Assembly (NCBI RefSeq): GCF_937616625.2
Contig: NC_065574.1
Span: 558,001-622,000 of the forward strand
Source of the DNA: Mercurialis annua
Taxonomy: Eukaryota; Streptophyta; Magnoliopsida; Malpighiales; Euphorbiaceae
Length of the DNA: 64,000 nucleotides
Reading direction: 5' to 3'
Part shown: piece by piece, positions 47,294 to 58,427 of the stretch
How positions within the stretch are numbered: the first letter of the stretch is position 1
How the letters are laid out: each line of letters begins with the position of its first letter
Notes under the pieces: generated by a model
The model's input: the letters and a program-made list of their open reading frames with translations, nothing else
Told to the model about the DNA's origin: nothing
The model's database searches: none
Program-made: the position numbers and the translations under genes

Positions 47294-47802
47294 TAGAGGT
47301 AGCCACGGTTCATAACTCGAAGGTTCCGGTTCGTAACCGCTGGGTCACGGTTCAAGAAACAATGGATTCGGTCCGGAACCGTCTCAGCGACGGTTCCATG
47401 CCGGTTCGGAACCGAATTCTAGGCGGTTAAAAAAAAATTGAAAGTAAAATTAAAAATTTAATTTTAAAAAAATTTAATTTAAAAATAAAATAATAAGTGA
47501 AGATAATATTGCAAAAAAGTAGTGAAATAAACAAATTTTTAATATTATGTTAACAAAAAAAAATATCAGCTAACACAAATATATATGTGATAAAATTAAT
47601 TAATTTTTTGTCGATGGGTTCGACCCTTAACTGCCAGTTTCGATCCGGGACCGGCGGTTCACGGTTTAAAGAATTTGAAACCGGTCTTTCCACGGTTCCG
47701 GGCCTATTTTGATCCGGTTTTGGGTTTGGCCGGTTCTGGGCCGAGTTAGATCGGGTCGGTTTCAGGCCGGTTCACGGGCTGAACCGGCCATGGCCAGCTC
47801 TA
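47294..47802. mobile_element. hAT-type MITE (509 bp)
   Basis: The left end TAGAGGTAGCCACGGTTC pairs with the right end CCATGGCCAGCTCTA. Flanks AAATATTG (47286-47293) and AAATATAG (47803-47810) match at seven of eight positions, fitting an 8-bp hAT duplication. The interior is rich in CGGTTC and CCGGTT words. No gene. Confidence 0.85.
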
Positions 47803-48042
47803 AAATATAGTGTTGTAACATTGATACCAATTGTTGAAATTATGGTATCAACTGTTGTGACCGGTTTATGGCCGGACTGGTGATACCGAACCTTCGACCA
47901 AACATTCTACCCTTCTCGAATCAAAACCAACCACACTACATTGCGCTCGAACAGTTGAGCAGCCATTAATAGATATTAAATTATGAACTTTATCAATAAA
48001 TAATAATATAGGAAAAGTAATAAATAACATAAAAGATTTATA

Positions 48043-48414
48043 GAATAATTGTAAAACAAATCCTGACGTTTCACTCTTTTAACGATTTAAGCTTAACGTT
48101 TAAAACGTTGCAAAATAAATCCTAACCTTTCCAATTTTTGCATTTTGTAGTCGCATCTCGAATTTCGTCCATTTTGTCATCTTTGGCTACAAATTGCAAA
48201 AATATGATAAATTTGAATTTTTTTTGCAAAATTTTAAAACGTTGAAATTTAATATGCCAATAGTATGGGTGCCACACATGCAAATAATGGTCGGAAAATG
48301 GTTTGGGGTATAAAATGCAAAAATCAGATAGGTTAGAATTTGTTTCGAAACATTTTAAATGTTAGGCTTAAATCGCAAAAAAAGTGAAACGTGGGGTTTA
48401 TTTTGCCAATACCC
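48043..48414. mobile_element. Foldback MITE
   Basis: The left arm text TGACGTTTCACTCTTTTAAC has its partner in GTGAAACGTGGGGTTTA near the right end. Shared inner words include TTTGCATTTTGTA and TAAAATGCAAAAAT. Target duplication not clear; ends approximate. Confidence 0.7.
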
Positions 48415-49218
48415 CAAGTTTTATTTGGTTTATATTAAAGTGTATATCCATGGGTGAAACAATCGAATCATCCACTAATCATCACATGGAGAATTATCAA
48501 ATAGAGAACATATCTAAGTAAATATACCCCTAAAAGAAAAAAAAAACTCATAAAGTGTTTAACTCTTTATAAGAAGTAACCCAAAATGATTAGGATTAAC
48601 TTATATTTTTTAAATTATATATACCTATTTTTCTTCTTATTCACATCAATGTCTACATTGTGTGTTCAGTTCTTCTGGTTCAATATTAAAAAATGAACAA
48701 GTCAGATATTTATATTAAATAAATAATTCATATGCATTATGAGTATTAATCGTAATTGGATTATACTTTTTAATTGGCCAATGAGAACAAAGTTAACTTT
48801 TCCTCAAATATTCAATAGAGTCTTAATACAAATAGAATTTTATATATTAGTTCAAAGCTTGAATTATCCAATAAACTGTAATAACTGTTGTGTTTCACTT
48901 TTTCCATTTTAAATTCAAACTGAACTTATTTCAAAAAAGGTATTTAAGGAGGAAAATACAAATTTCAAGAATGTCTCGAATTTGCTGAAACCAAAATGAC
49001 TTGAAAATTTACTATTATCGGATGTATCAATTAAAATTTCACGAAATTTTAAATTTTATTTGTCTATAAAACTGATACATGAAAGAGAAGTCATTAGTAG
49101 TTTATAATGATTATATCAAATAACAAATGTTAAAGTCGTAGCATATCTATTAATTTTCATAAGTCAATCAACCCAATGAGCATACGTCACAAGTGCAACG
49201 TCCAATCTCACTTGATCA
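48415..49218. other. Intergenic DNA between duplication units
   Basis: AT-rich DNA without a recognised gene or repeat. Confidence 0.45.
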
Positions 49219-49445
49219 TGTGTATTGTAACTTCTTTTTGTTCACATGAATTTGTTGATTACCATTGTTTTTGTTATTAATGAATAATACAATATAAAGA
49301 TTTACATATTATTTTCCAAGATATCAACAGTTTACACTTAGTATCCATAATTGAGAAGTATGTTCTTTTTTATTTAGGACTAGCAGGATAATATTTTGAT
49401 TGCCAACTTTTGACGGTAGGTTAACACTACGGAGTCATAGGATTG

Positions 49446-49763
49446 TTAATGACTAGGAGATGCAGCTGGCGGGGAAGGTGGAAACACGGATGGCGGAGAT
49501 GGCGGAACGGCGATCGGAATTCCAGCACATTTGCTCATGCAGGTTAAGTTCTCAGTATTGCATGCTATAAGGCACATTACCATTTCTTGCAGTGGCTGTG
49601 ATATACATGAGCCTGTACACATGATTATCGCCATCCCGCAATCAGTTAGGCAGTGCCCGAGCGGGTTGTCACCCTGAGCCGGTGCTGCTGTTGCACACGT
49701 CAACACCCCCAGCAACAGCAGCATCACAACAGTGGACAATTTCGAGTCGGCCTGTGGATTCAT
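49446..49763 (-). CDS. Small secreted eight-cysteine protein with Pro-rich tail, copy 2
   Basis: 105 residues, the same length as copy 1 (45916-46233), with no indel. All eight Cys, the CX3C-X6-CX3C spacing, the signal-peptide pattern (VVMLLLLGVLTCATAAPA) and the VPPSPPSVFPPSPPAA tail are kept. By hand alignment, 23 codons differ in amino acid and 12 differ silently. Changes cluster in the signal peptide, the residues just after it, and the loop between the first two CX3C motifs (MAIIM versus QTIIA). Both copies therefore look maintained as proteins but are diverging freely outside the Cys frame. The TATA-like element is at 49832-49841. Confidence 0.82.
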   Translation of the reverse strand: MNPQADSKLSTVVMLLLLGVLTCATAAPAQGDNPLGHCLTDCGMAIIMCTGSCISQPLQEMVMCLIACNTENLTCMSKCAGIPIAVPPSPPSVFPPSPPAASPSH

Positions 49764-49831
49764 TATGGCACTTCAACTTGAAGAATAGAAACTTCACTCT
49801 ATATAGGTATGTCCTGGTCCTGATGCCAGGC

Positions 49832-49841
49832 CTTTAAATAA
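49832..49841 (-). promoter_or_regulatory. TATA-like element of the secreted-protein gene, copy 2
   Basis: The minus strand shows TATTTAAAGG, as in copy 1, at the same distance from the ATG. Confidence 0.55.
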
Positions 49842-50982
49842 AAACTAGTAAGGCGTTTGATTACTCTATATTCAAGGAATTTGCTCATGCAAGAAGGATG
49901 TTGGTTACTTAACTTGAGCAATACGGAAAATAAAAATTAAGCATTGAATACATGTTCGACAATAGTGTCTCAACTGTATTATATTCCCTTGCATGTTATG
50001 CTACTTATTTTTCTGGGAGAAGGTAGATTAAGCCACTACCTTCAACGGAGACATCCATCAATCCGTTGCGTTGTGCATTCAGTAGCGTTAGTGGAAAAAT
50101 AACCAATTAATCGAATTACAAAATATAGTTAACCGGTTCGAGAGTTTGAGTTAATTAGGTTTGACTTTATAAATGTTATGGTTAATGGTTTCAATTTAGA
50201 AGTTAAAGTTTTAAAAACTGTGATTTATTGATTAACTTGCTTATAAGTATTTTAAAAAAAAATTATAAACCTAGCTATATATTTTTAAAATGTTTTTAAA
50301 AAAAAACTTTTCTATTCCTAATCTATATAAGTAAAATAAAAAAAATTACAAAAGAGATTTTATTTAGGAAGATTGTACTATTAAAAATCGTATTGTAGAC
50401 AAGTCTATGAATAATATTTATGATTGCATAGGCTTACTGCATTGGATTGTGCAAATTGATTTTTGGTTTGATTGGGAAGTTAATTTGTTAAAATCAATCT
50501 ATTTTAATGAAATAGAAAGCAAACCAAATGTATTTAGTGAATATGATTAGGCACTTGATCTAGCGACAACGACTCGATAATTTAGTTTTCGAGCTCCTTC
50601 TACCCCTAGAATGTAGGGTTACCCCTCCCCCCGTAACGAGAGCGACATGAAAAGTCGGGTGGATGGTGAATGATAGAGAGATATTTTGTGTACATTGAGA
50701 GCCAAAAGTTGTAGAAATTGACTGGTAGAAGATCAAAGAACAAAAGTTAGGTATCATCGATCATTGTTTGTGTAGGCAGCTCAAAATTTGCGAGGTAGGT
50801 AAAGGTAGCGGACATATGTATGTTACATAACCACACATAGTCTCATTAAACTTTGTAGGTTGATATTTAATTGATTTATTTATTTCAAAGATATTATTTT
50901 ATCAACTGGTATTTCTTTCTTGGTGTACAACTTTTAGTACATCGCACATGGATTTATGTCTTGAAATTAATAGATCTTTTTG

Positions 50983-52031
50983 GGCAAATAATCATAAAAA
51001 GCCAAACTTTCGAAGAAAAAAAATCACAAAAATCTAAATCTTTCGATTTAATTTATTTTATCCTGAAATGTATGATTTCGTTTTAATAATGTCCAACTCT
51101 CAATTAATACACGCTTTTAGTGATGTGGCAATGTGCACTATGACAATTATTAGATTAAAGTGCAAATAAATTTTTAATGTTATAAGATTTATCAATTTAT
51201 AATTTATAATTTTTTTAACACATTTCACCCTTTTCTCCATTTGAATATTAATAATTAAATAATATTTAAATTAAAATATTTATTAAAATAAATCAAAACT
51301 CAATTTAACTAATTGAAACTTAATTAAACACTTCGGATCCCTATTAAATCAGCAAAACTAATTTAAAATAAAATTTTATGCGATAATATTTTTAAATTTT
51401 TTTTAATAAAAAAATAGAGGAGCAACTGCTTCTCCTCGTCTGAGAAGGAACAAATGCTCCTCCTCTTCCGAAGAGCAACGGCTCAAACCGAGGTGCTGCT
51501 CCTCCTTAGACGAGGAGTAGATCTGCTCCTCGGAAGAGGAGCAGCTTTATGAGAAAAAAATTAAAAACAATGTCGGAAAAAAAGTTTCATTGGATGGCAA
51601 GGACATGATGATTTAATTGGTTTTAATTGTCGGAGAAAAAAATTGTCGGAAAAAATTGATTATTTAATTTATAATTTTATTTATTTATAGATATTTAAAC
51701 GAAAAAAAGGGTGAAAATATTAAAAAAATATAAAATTGATACGCATTTTAAAAGTTAAGTTATAATGATTTAAAATCTGAGAGTGTAAATATTTTTTTAG
51801 AAAAGTCTAAAAATTTATTTGCACTTTTCATTTTATATTTGTCATGGTGGAATATGTGTGGCATGTCTCGTCAGCGCTAGTAGGCACCACATATGCAAAA
51901 TCAATTAGAAATTGAGGGTTGAACATTATTAAAACTGAAATCATGCGTTTCAGGATAAATTGGATCAAATTAAAAGATTTGAACTTTTATAAAAAAAAAT
52001 AAAAAAAATTGGCCTTTTCTGATCATTTGAC
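50983..52031. mobile_element. TIR element with a GC-rich hairpin core
   Basis: The left end GGCAAATAATCATAAAAAG pairs with the right end reversed, GTCAAATGATCAGAAAAGG. Further in, AAATGTATGATTTCGTTTTA pairs with TGAAATCATGCGTTTCAG-type text. The ends are AT-rich; the core at 51417-51552 is GC-rich and built of GCTCCTC/GAGGAGC inverted pairs. No gene. Flanking T-runs hide any target duplication. Confidence 0.7.
51417..51552. repeat. Hairpin-rich GAGGAGC/GCTCCTC core
   Basis: At least five inverted pairs of GCTCCTC-like and GAGGAGC-like words within about 135 bases, with TCTTCCGAAGA and CTCGTCT/AGACGAG pairs. Structure similar in plan, not in sequence, to 24952-25275. Confidence 0.8.
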
Positions 52032-54750
52032 TTTTTTTTTGTATATATAAATTTTTTTTTTTAAACATAGTCATTTCATTTCAAATAGATAGACTATTTG
52101 GACAAATTTAGAATTAAAATAACCATGGTCGAATTTATTATCTGTTTATAATCTTTTAGATATGAAAATAGTATATATTAGTGACTAGCCTTTTTTATTG
52201 TTATATTTCATTTTGCATTGATTTAAATATGATATTTATTTTAGGAAAAATTGGGTATGGTGTCCAAACATTATCAAATCTTCTATTTTGATGTATGTAT
52301 TTATTTTCTGTACATTTTATTGTCCGAACTTGTTTATTTATATCGTACGAGTGTTTGTGACATATTACAGCTATTTTTCTATTTTTTAATAATAAAATGT
52401 AAATTAAAGAGAATTATAATATTTATTTATATTAAATTAAAAAAGAATACATATATTAAACAGTGGTATAAAAGTAGGCTAAGCCACCATGTTAAACCGG
52501 GAACTAGAACTATTAGTTTTTTTATGTTTAAAATTTATTTAGATCAAACCGGTGAAACAACATGGAGAAATAAAAAAACACCGGTTGGAACTAGTCAAAA
52601 CTGATGGACAATTAGTCTAATCGAATTTATAAATTTGACATATGATCAGACTGAATCAAATTTTGGTTCGGTTCCAGATTTAACAAGCTACTCATGTCTG
52701 TTTTTATATCACTGATTTAATATATGTATTATTTTCATTAACTTATATAATTACTATAATTATATTTATTTTAATTTAATATAACAAAATTTTTAATTAT
52801 CTGTAATTTAGATTAAAATTTTATTATTAACAGTACAAAAAGTTAATATGAAAATAAAAATAATGAATTGATGAATATTAAAAATTAATTGAAATAATCT
52901 GAAATTATTTTAAAGGATATTTGAAGTAGTTTTTATCTTTAGCTTGAAAAATTCCATAACAAGTCACAAACACTATATAAAACAAATAAGTTTAGACACT
53001 CAAGTACATACATCAAAATAAAAAAATAAAAAATTCCGGACACCATTAGTGCAATGCTTTCTTTATTCTATATTAGAATATAAAACAATTAATTTATTCG
53101 GGAATGATCATACATATATATTAAGAGTATATAAGATTTTAAATTTTTAAATTGTTTATAAAATATAAAAATTGACTTATATTTGAGACGTCAAATATAG
53201 TAATAAAGTTGGAGTAATAATTATTTTAAGGTAATAATTTTTTTTATAATGCACGATACAGTGACCCAATGAGTGTGGTGGGAAGGTGAAGACTAAAAAA
53301 ATAATCAAAAATTAATATGTGCAGTATTAAGTTGGGTGATATTTAGAAAATTAGTAGAACTAAAACGATCTCATTTTGACTTTGTTAATGATATTGATAG
53401 ATGGAGTTATCCTTTCATTTTCCAACACTAACATCAAAAAGAAAAATTGCTTTAAACAAATCCCACTTAAAGCTTCTTTCAAACAATAAACTTCTAAAAA
53501 TAATATTGAAAATTTTGGTTTAATTTAGTTAAAATTTTACTATAAATTTACACCATAAATAGTATAAAGATAATTCTTATCGAGTTTAAATTTCATATGT
53601 ATAGAGTGATCTCTTAATAATAAAAATTATCAGTTATTAAGAATAATTCAATTTAATTTATTTATTTTTTTAAAACAAACATTCAAAGTATTATTGGAGA
53701 TTCCTAAGCACGAAGGGGGCAAGGGAGGTGTCAGCAACCCAATCTCGAAAATATTATTTTTTTTACAGGTGAGGCGACTTCTTTTTTTATTTTTACATTT
53801 TCTAGTCCTAAAAAAATATTTGACAACAAAGTGGAAATTGCTAAGTGGCATAAAAAAAATCAGCCATAATTAAACTAATACATTCTTTTAGCTGAAATGA
53901 CCAATTTTTTTAAACTAAATTTAATTAAAAAAGATCACTTAATTCAGTTAATCTGATTTATATAAGCTGTGACATCTTATGATCATTCAACAATATGATT
54001 TATTGCCATTAGATAAATTTTTTTGACATAATTGGTGCTTTATTGATATACATCTAGAACAATTTATAAACTAAGCGAACAACAGATTTTTAATCTTTTA
54101 ATGGGCCACCCAATTACAAATTCGCATAACATGTGAAAAAATATATGACTCAAAGGACGATGTTAAGCGAACAATATCTAAAATAAGAAATTTGATTGCC
54201 ATGGATGCTCCAAAATTTGCCTTGTGCTGGTGATATCATGTTTAAATAATATCCTTGGACTGATATTTTATTTAATCCTAATTGTGAAGCATTTACAAGA
54301 GCCTGACACAAATAAGGAGCTTCCGCAATTTCAGATGAAGTTATATCTGGAAAACAAGGAGAACAACAATAAATTACAGTACCATGTAAATTTGATCACT
54401 AAAGTTGAGAGCTGCATCAAATCATACAGTGGAAGCCGACATCGCTGTAATGTAATTGCCTATCTAATACTAATAGTGGGTTGGGTGGAGAGGCCTGGCT
54501 TGATTTGAAATTAACCGATAATCGTGAAGTTGAGTTAAAGCCTTAGTAATTATTCGAAATTGTCCAAATAATATTATTGAAACACTTATCATTTTTTGCT
54601 ATCCATAGTCCCCAACTGATTAGTGCCACAAATTTCGTTGTCACGGGCAAGTAAGGCCATCAAAAACTTTTAACCACTAATCTTAAATCGAAATTAGGCC
54701 AAACCTGTCCAACCGAAGCATTAATTCAAAATAAAATCATGTATCTACTA
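52032..54750. other. AT-rich intergenic DNA
   Basis: No gene is recognised. A 94-codon frame at 54224-54508 has a stretch rich in charged and Asn residues (LENKENNNKLQYHVNL) but no family I know; it could be a gene fragment or chance. 52480-52700 has CCGGT-rich repeat-like text. Confidence 0.35.
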
Positions 54751-57390
54751 TCTACTATATATATATAAAGCAGGATATTTTTTCCCATGGTTTGAGAAGT
54801 TGACATTTGGCACAATTTTATTGGTTCTCACATTTCTTTTCTTTCTAATTTTACTAATATTATATTAATTGATGATTGATGATTTGTCAATCTTATTTAT
54901 GCAACAATTAATTTAACTATGGACATTTGAAAAAAAACTAATATGGAAATAATTAATTGATAACATAATTTTATTATGGAAACAATTCCATATTAATAAT
55001 TTTTGGCAAAAAAACGTGAAACTAAATTTTAACCTACTAAATTTTATTGATTTTTCTTTCAAGATTGATGAGTCTAATGAATTAATTGGATTGTAATTTC
55101 AATTTGGTAACATCTATTCTTTTCTAAATTGCTAAACTTGCTATCATTAGACTTTCCAATTCTACCGTTTTTTTTTTTGAGTCAAAACGTAACATTTATT
55201 TTTGAAATTAAGACAAAATAGAGCATTTATTTTGAGAATTAACCATTTATTTTCTTTTTGGACTATTTGTAAGATTAACTCTTGCTCTATCTTTTATTTA
55301 TTATAAACAACACAATTTCATTCCACAACTTCACTTCCATAATTTTTCTCTCTTTCTTTCTTTCTAATAGTCCTATTCATGTTTCCATTTTATGTTATAT
55401 TTATGCAATTTTTTGTATTTTTAGATACCTTATTATGTATCTTATTATATTTTATTATTATTGATTTATTTATATTTCCTCTCAGTGAATTTTAAAAAGC
55501 AACTATTGATTATTTATTTGGATTGTGTAGGTGCATATGAAGGCGAATATGATGCTATAGTTTTTTTTTCAAGGATGAAGATTTCAAATGCAGTACAAAA
55601 ATTTGTTCCTGATATTTTTTCAAAGTTGGACAATCTCTCAAAAGCTCCAATTTTAATGGATGGATGATCAAATTTATAATGAATATGAGGTATCATAGAA
55701 ACAGTTTTATTGTTTATTAATATCTATTGATAATAGGTGTATAAACTTATTCATGTAATATAAAACTAGAATTTATATATAATTTTATTTTTTATCAATC
55801 ATAAATTATGAGTTTGTATAATTATCTTTATTATGAAAAAAAAGTACTGCATTTTTGATTTTAATATATTACAATTTACAAAGCACATGCTAATGTTTTA
55901 TATATAATTTACGAGTTTTCCCTTTTTGGTGATATAGACGCTCATATTTTATATAAATTTTAGTTTGATTGATTTGATATAACAAGATTTTTTTTTCATA
56001 TTCCCCAAATTAGAATTATGTGTCGTGGTGAAAACTTTTCTTTGTCTTTCTCATCACTTTGTTTTCACCCTTAACTTTTAACTTTTAAATTTTAATTAAT
56101 TCAATTTGGGTTTACTTCATTTTAATAATTTTTTAAACCCCTTTATAAAAAGGTAGGTTTTTATAATTATTCTACATGTACTTCTTATATGCTTAAAAAT
56201 TAATAATATATTGAAGATAATTTACAGTAAAACTTAAAAATAGTGCTATTCCTTTATTATTCATTGATTTTCAACTATTTTCAATTTCACATAATGTATT
56301 CTTTTTATTTTAATAATATTACATTAATTGTTTTGGCAACCTTATTTTAAAAAGAAATTGTTGCATCATAATTAACATATTAATTGAGTGCTATGATTGA
56401 AAAGAAAAAATTTAATAATAAATGTATTTAAAAAATAAATAAATTATGATATTGAGTAATTGGCACTTCTTAATTTTATTTGGTAATATGTTTTTAATTG
56501 TTACACTATTAAGTATGTAAAGATTGGTCAAATTTAACATATAAATTGGTTCCTAATCTAATATGGTAATATTTGTAATACTATTTTATTTTGTTTTGCT
56601 AACATAAATATTTCGAGTGGTAAAATTTTAAAGGCAGTATTAATAATAAAATAAATATTTTAAATTTTGGTGACAATTAAATATTTACATCTTTCTAATA
56701 TTTTTTCTAATTAATATCAACTTTTGTAGCTAACATAAATTTTAATTTTTATAAAAGTGCAATAAATTTAGTAGACTGCAAATTCCTCAATTTATGAACG
56801 AGATGAGATGGTTGGAAAAACTTTATCTACCTAATGGAATTTAAGAATTGCGAGATCTGAAGCAAAAGAAATTTTGGAAGTTGCCCAAAAACTAATATAT
56901 TTCACATTCATATAAATATTAGTTTCTCATTATCGCCAAGAATAATTTTTATATTTTGGTCGAACATAAGAATTGCAATGAAAAAAATCATTTTTTTAAG
57001 TTAGAATACCTATTTTGATATGTTGAATGATACTTACGCACATTAATTTTATTAAAATTTGATGAAGATATATATGAGAGTTTCAATCATTTTTCTTATA
57101 TATGTATAAATAAATTGATAATATAACAGTCATAAACTTATATTTTACTAAATGATATTTGTATTAGCTCATGCACAAGAAGTGGAAGGCAAAAGAACTA
57201 ATACAATTAAAATTGGATACATAAATAATCCAAACTTCTAATAATATTCAAAGCTCGAAAAAGGAAAACACGGATGAAAGGATTTATGAAATAGAACCAC
57301 CTTTGAAATGCTATCAAAAACAATAATGTCAATCTAATTGTTAAATTTTCAATCATATCTACGGATTTAACACACACATACATATATATA
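54751..57390 (+). mobile_element. Helitron 5' end and AT-rich body (3' end not assigned)
   Basis: The 5' end begins TCTACTATATATATATAAAG after an A, then CAGGATATTTTTTCCCATGG, as in the other Helitron ends here (58425, 61604). No plus-strand CTAG hairpin terminus is found before the minus-strand one at 57391. The 3' end may therefore be lost or lie to the right of the nested copies. A short frame at 55461-55667 (GAYEGEYDAIVFFSRMKI) may be a decayed exon; I cannot name it with confidence. Confidence 0.55.
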
Positions 57391-58424
57391 CTAGCGTTAG
57401 GCCCGTGCGTTGCACGTTTTCGTTTAAATTTTTTAATTATTGCACGCGAATTTTGTTCATTTTTTGGGTCATTTTGTCTGTACTTTTTGACCAAATATCC
57501 ATAGCAAAATTTAAATTGGTTTTTTTAAATTTTTAATATTTGTTTGTTTATTAATTTTTATAATTACATGTTATTAACTTTTTTATTTAATCACTGAGCC
57601 ATGGTGTAATTTTAATTTATTTTATTAACAAATTTGAAATGATATTTCAGAAAATGAAGACATTATTAAAAAATCAAATATCATATAAATGCAGTATAAT
57701 GCATTTCATTTAAATAAATTTATAATACAAATCTTATTATAAAAATACAAATTATACAATTGGAAGATTATTAAAAACTTCTTTGTAAACAATATTTTTT
57801 GTGAGACATTTAAAATTTGTATTATTTTCTTCTATTAAAATTTTGAGCCCGTCGGGAGAAGTAACTCTTGATATGGCTACATATAGTTGTCCATGGCTGA
57901 AGATTGGTTTTGGAAGATAAAGTCCAACATATTTTAGTGATTGCCCTTGACTTTTATTTACTGTCATTGCATAGCAAGTCTTTAATGGATATTGTCTTCT
58001 TTTTATAATGAAAGGCCATTTTGATTCATTTGTAGTCATGGTAATTCTCGGTATCAAGACTTTATTTCCAGCTTTATTTCCATTCAATATTTTTCCTTCT
58101 ATTATATATTTTCCTAATTGCGTGATTATTAGTCTTGTACCGTTGCATAAGCCTTGTGTAGGATTAATGTTTCTTAGTAGCATAACTGGCATTCCCATCT
58201 TTAACTCTAACAAATGATTTGGTAATCCTGAAAATCTCATAGTGTTTAGAAATTCCGTGGGATACATATTTAATTGGTCTTCATTGTCAATTGATCCTTG
58301 ACATATTTCATCTGAACTTCTATATCTCATAGTTTTACCATGTAGCAAGTCTGTCATATAATCATTTACCTGGTCCACTGTCTCATTTAACGGTGATAAT
58401 ATTGCTCTTTTTGAAAGATACGAC
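57391..58424 (-). mobile_element. Helitron 3' part on the minus strand
   Basis: Read on the minus strand, the end is a short hairpin CGTGCAACGCACG, a spacer, then CTAG followed by T (57391-57416). This is the Helitron 3' signature: hairpin, CTRR end, A/T insertion site. The body holds the helicase remnant at 57752. Its 5' part is cut off at 58425 by another Helitron or lies beyond it. Confidence 0.8.
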
Positions 58425-58427
58425 TCG
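57752..58427 (-). pseudogene. Helitron Rep/helicase, C-terminal part (PIF1-like)
   Basis: A minus-strand frame of about 225 residues from the Helitron replication-helicase. Visible motifs: ERAIL-type [42 protein letters not shown], then PIF1 motifs [11 protein letters not shown] and YVAISRVTS near the end. Intact proteins of this family exceed 1,300 residues with Rep and helicase domains; only the last sixth is here. The open frame continues to 58534, but those residues derive from the Helitron 5' terminus inserted at 58425 and are not helicase. It ends in a stop at 57752, the natural position shortly after motif VI. The piece itself is not interrupted by stops, so the disruption may be fairly recent. 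Confidence 0.9.

Larger units (their letters stand above)
49219..50980. repeat. Segmental duplication, unit 2
   Basis: It matches 45678-47190 and carries the second secreted-protein gene. A stretch of about 250 bases near 50150-50420 is absent from unit 1, so one copy has gained or lost it. The unit ends where the TIR element at 50983 begins. Confidence 0.92.

Noticed and set aside
45916..49763. Positive selection between the two secreted-protein copies
   Set aside because: 23 changed against 12 silent codons looks high, but with about three times more non-silent sites the ratio is near or below one.
56760..56900. LRR-like text (MRWLEKLYLPNGI)
   Set aside because: One short phrase followed by a stop; too little to call a resistance-gene fragment.
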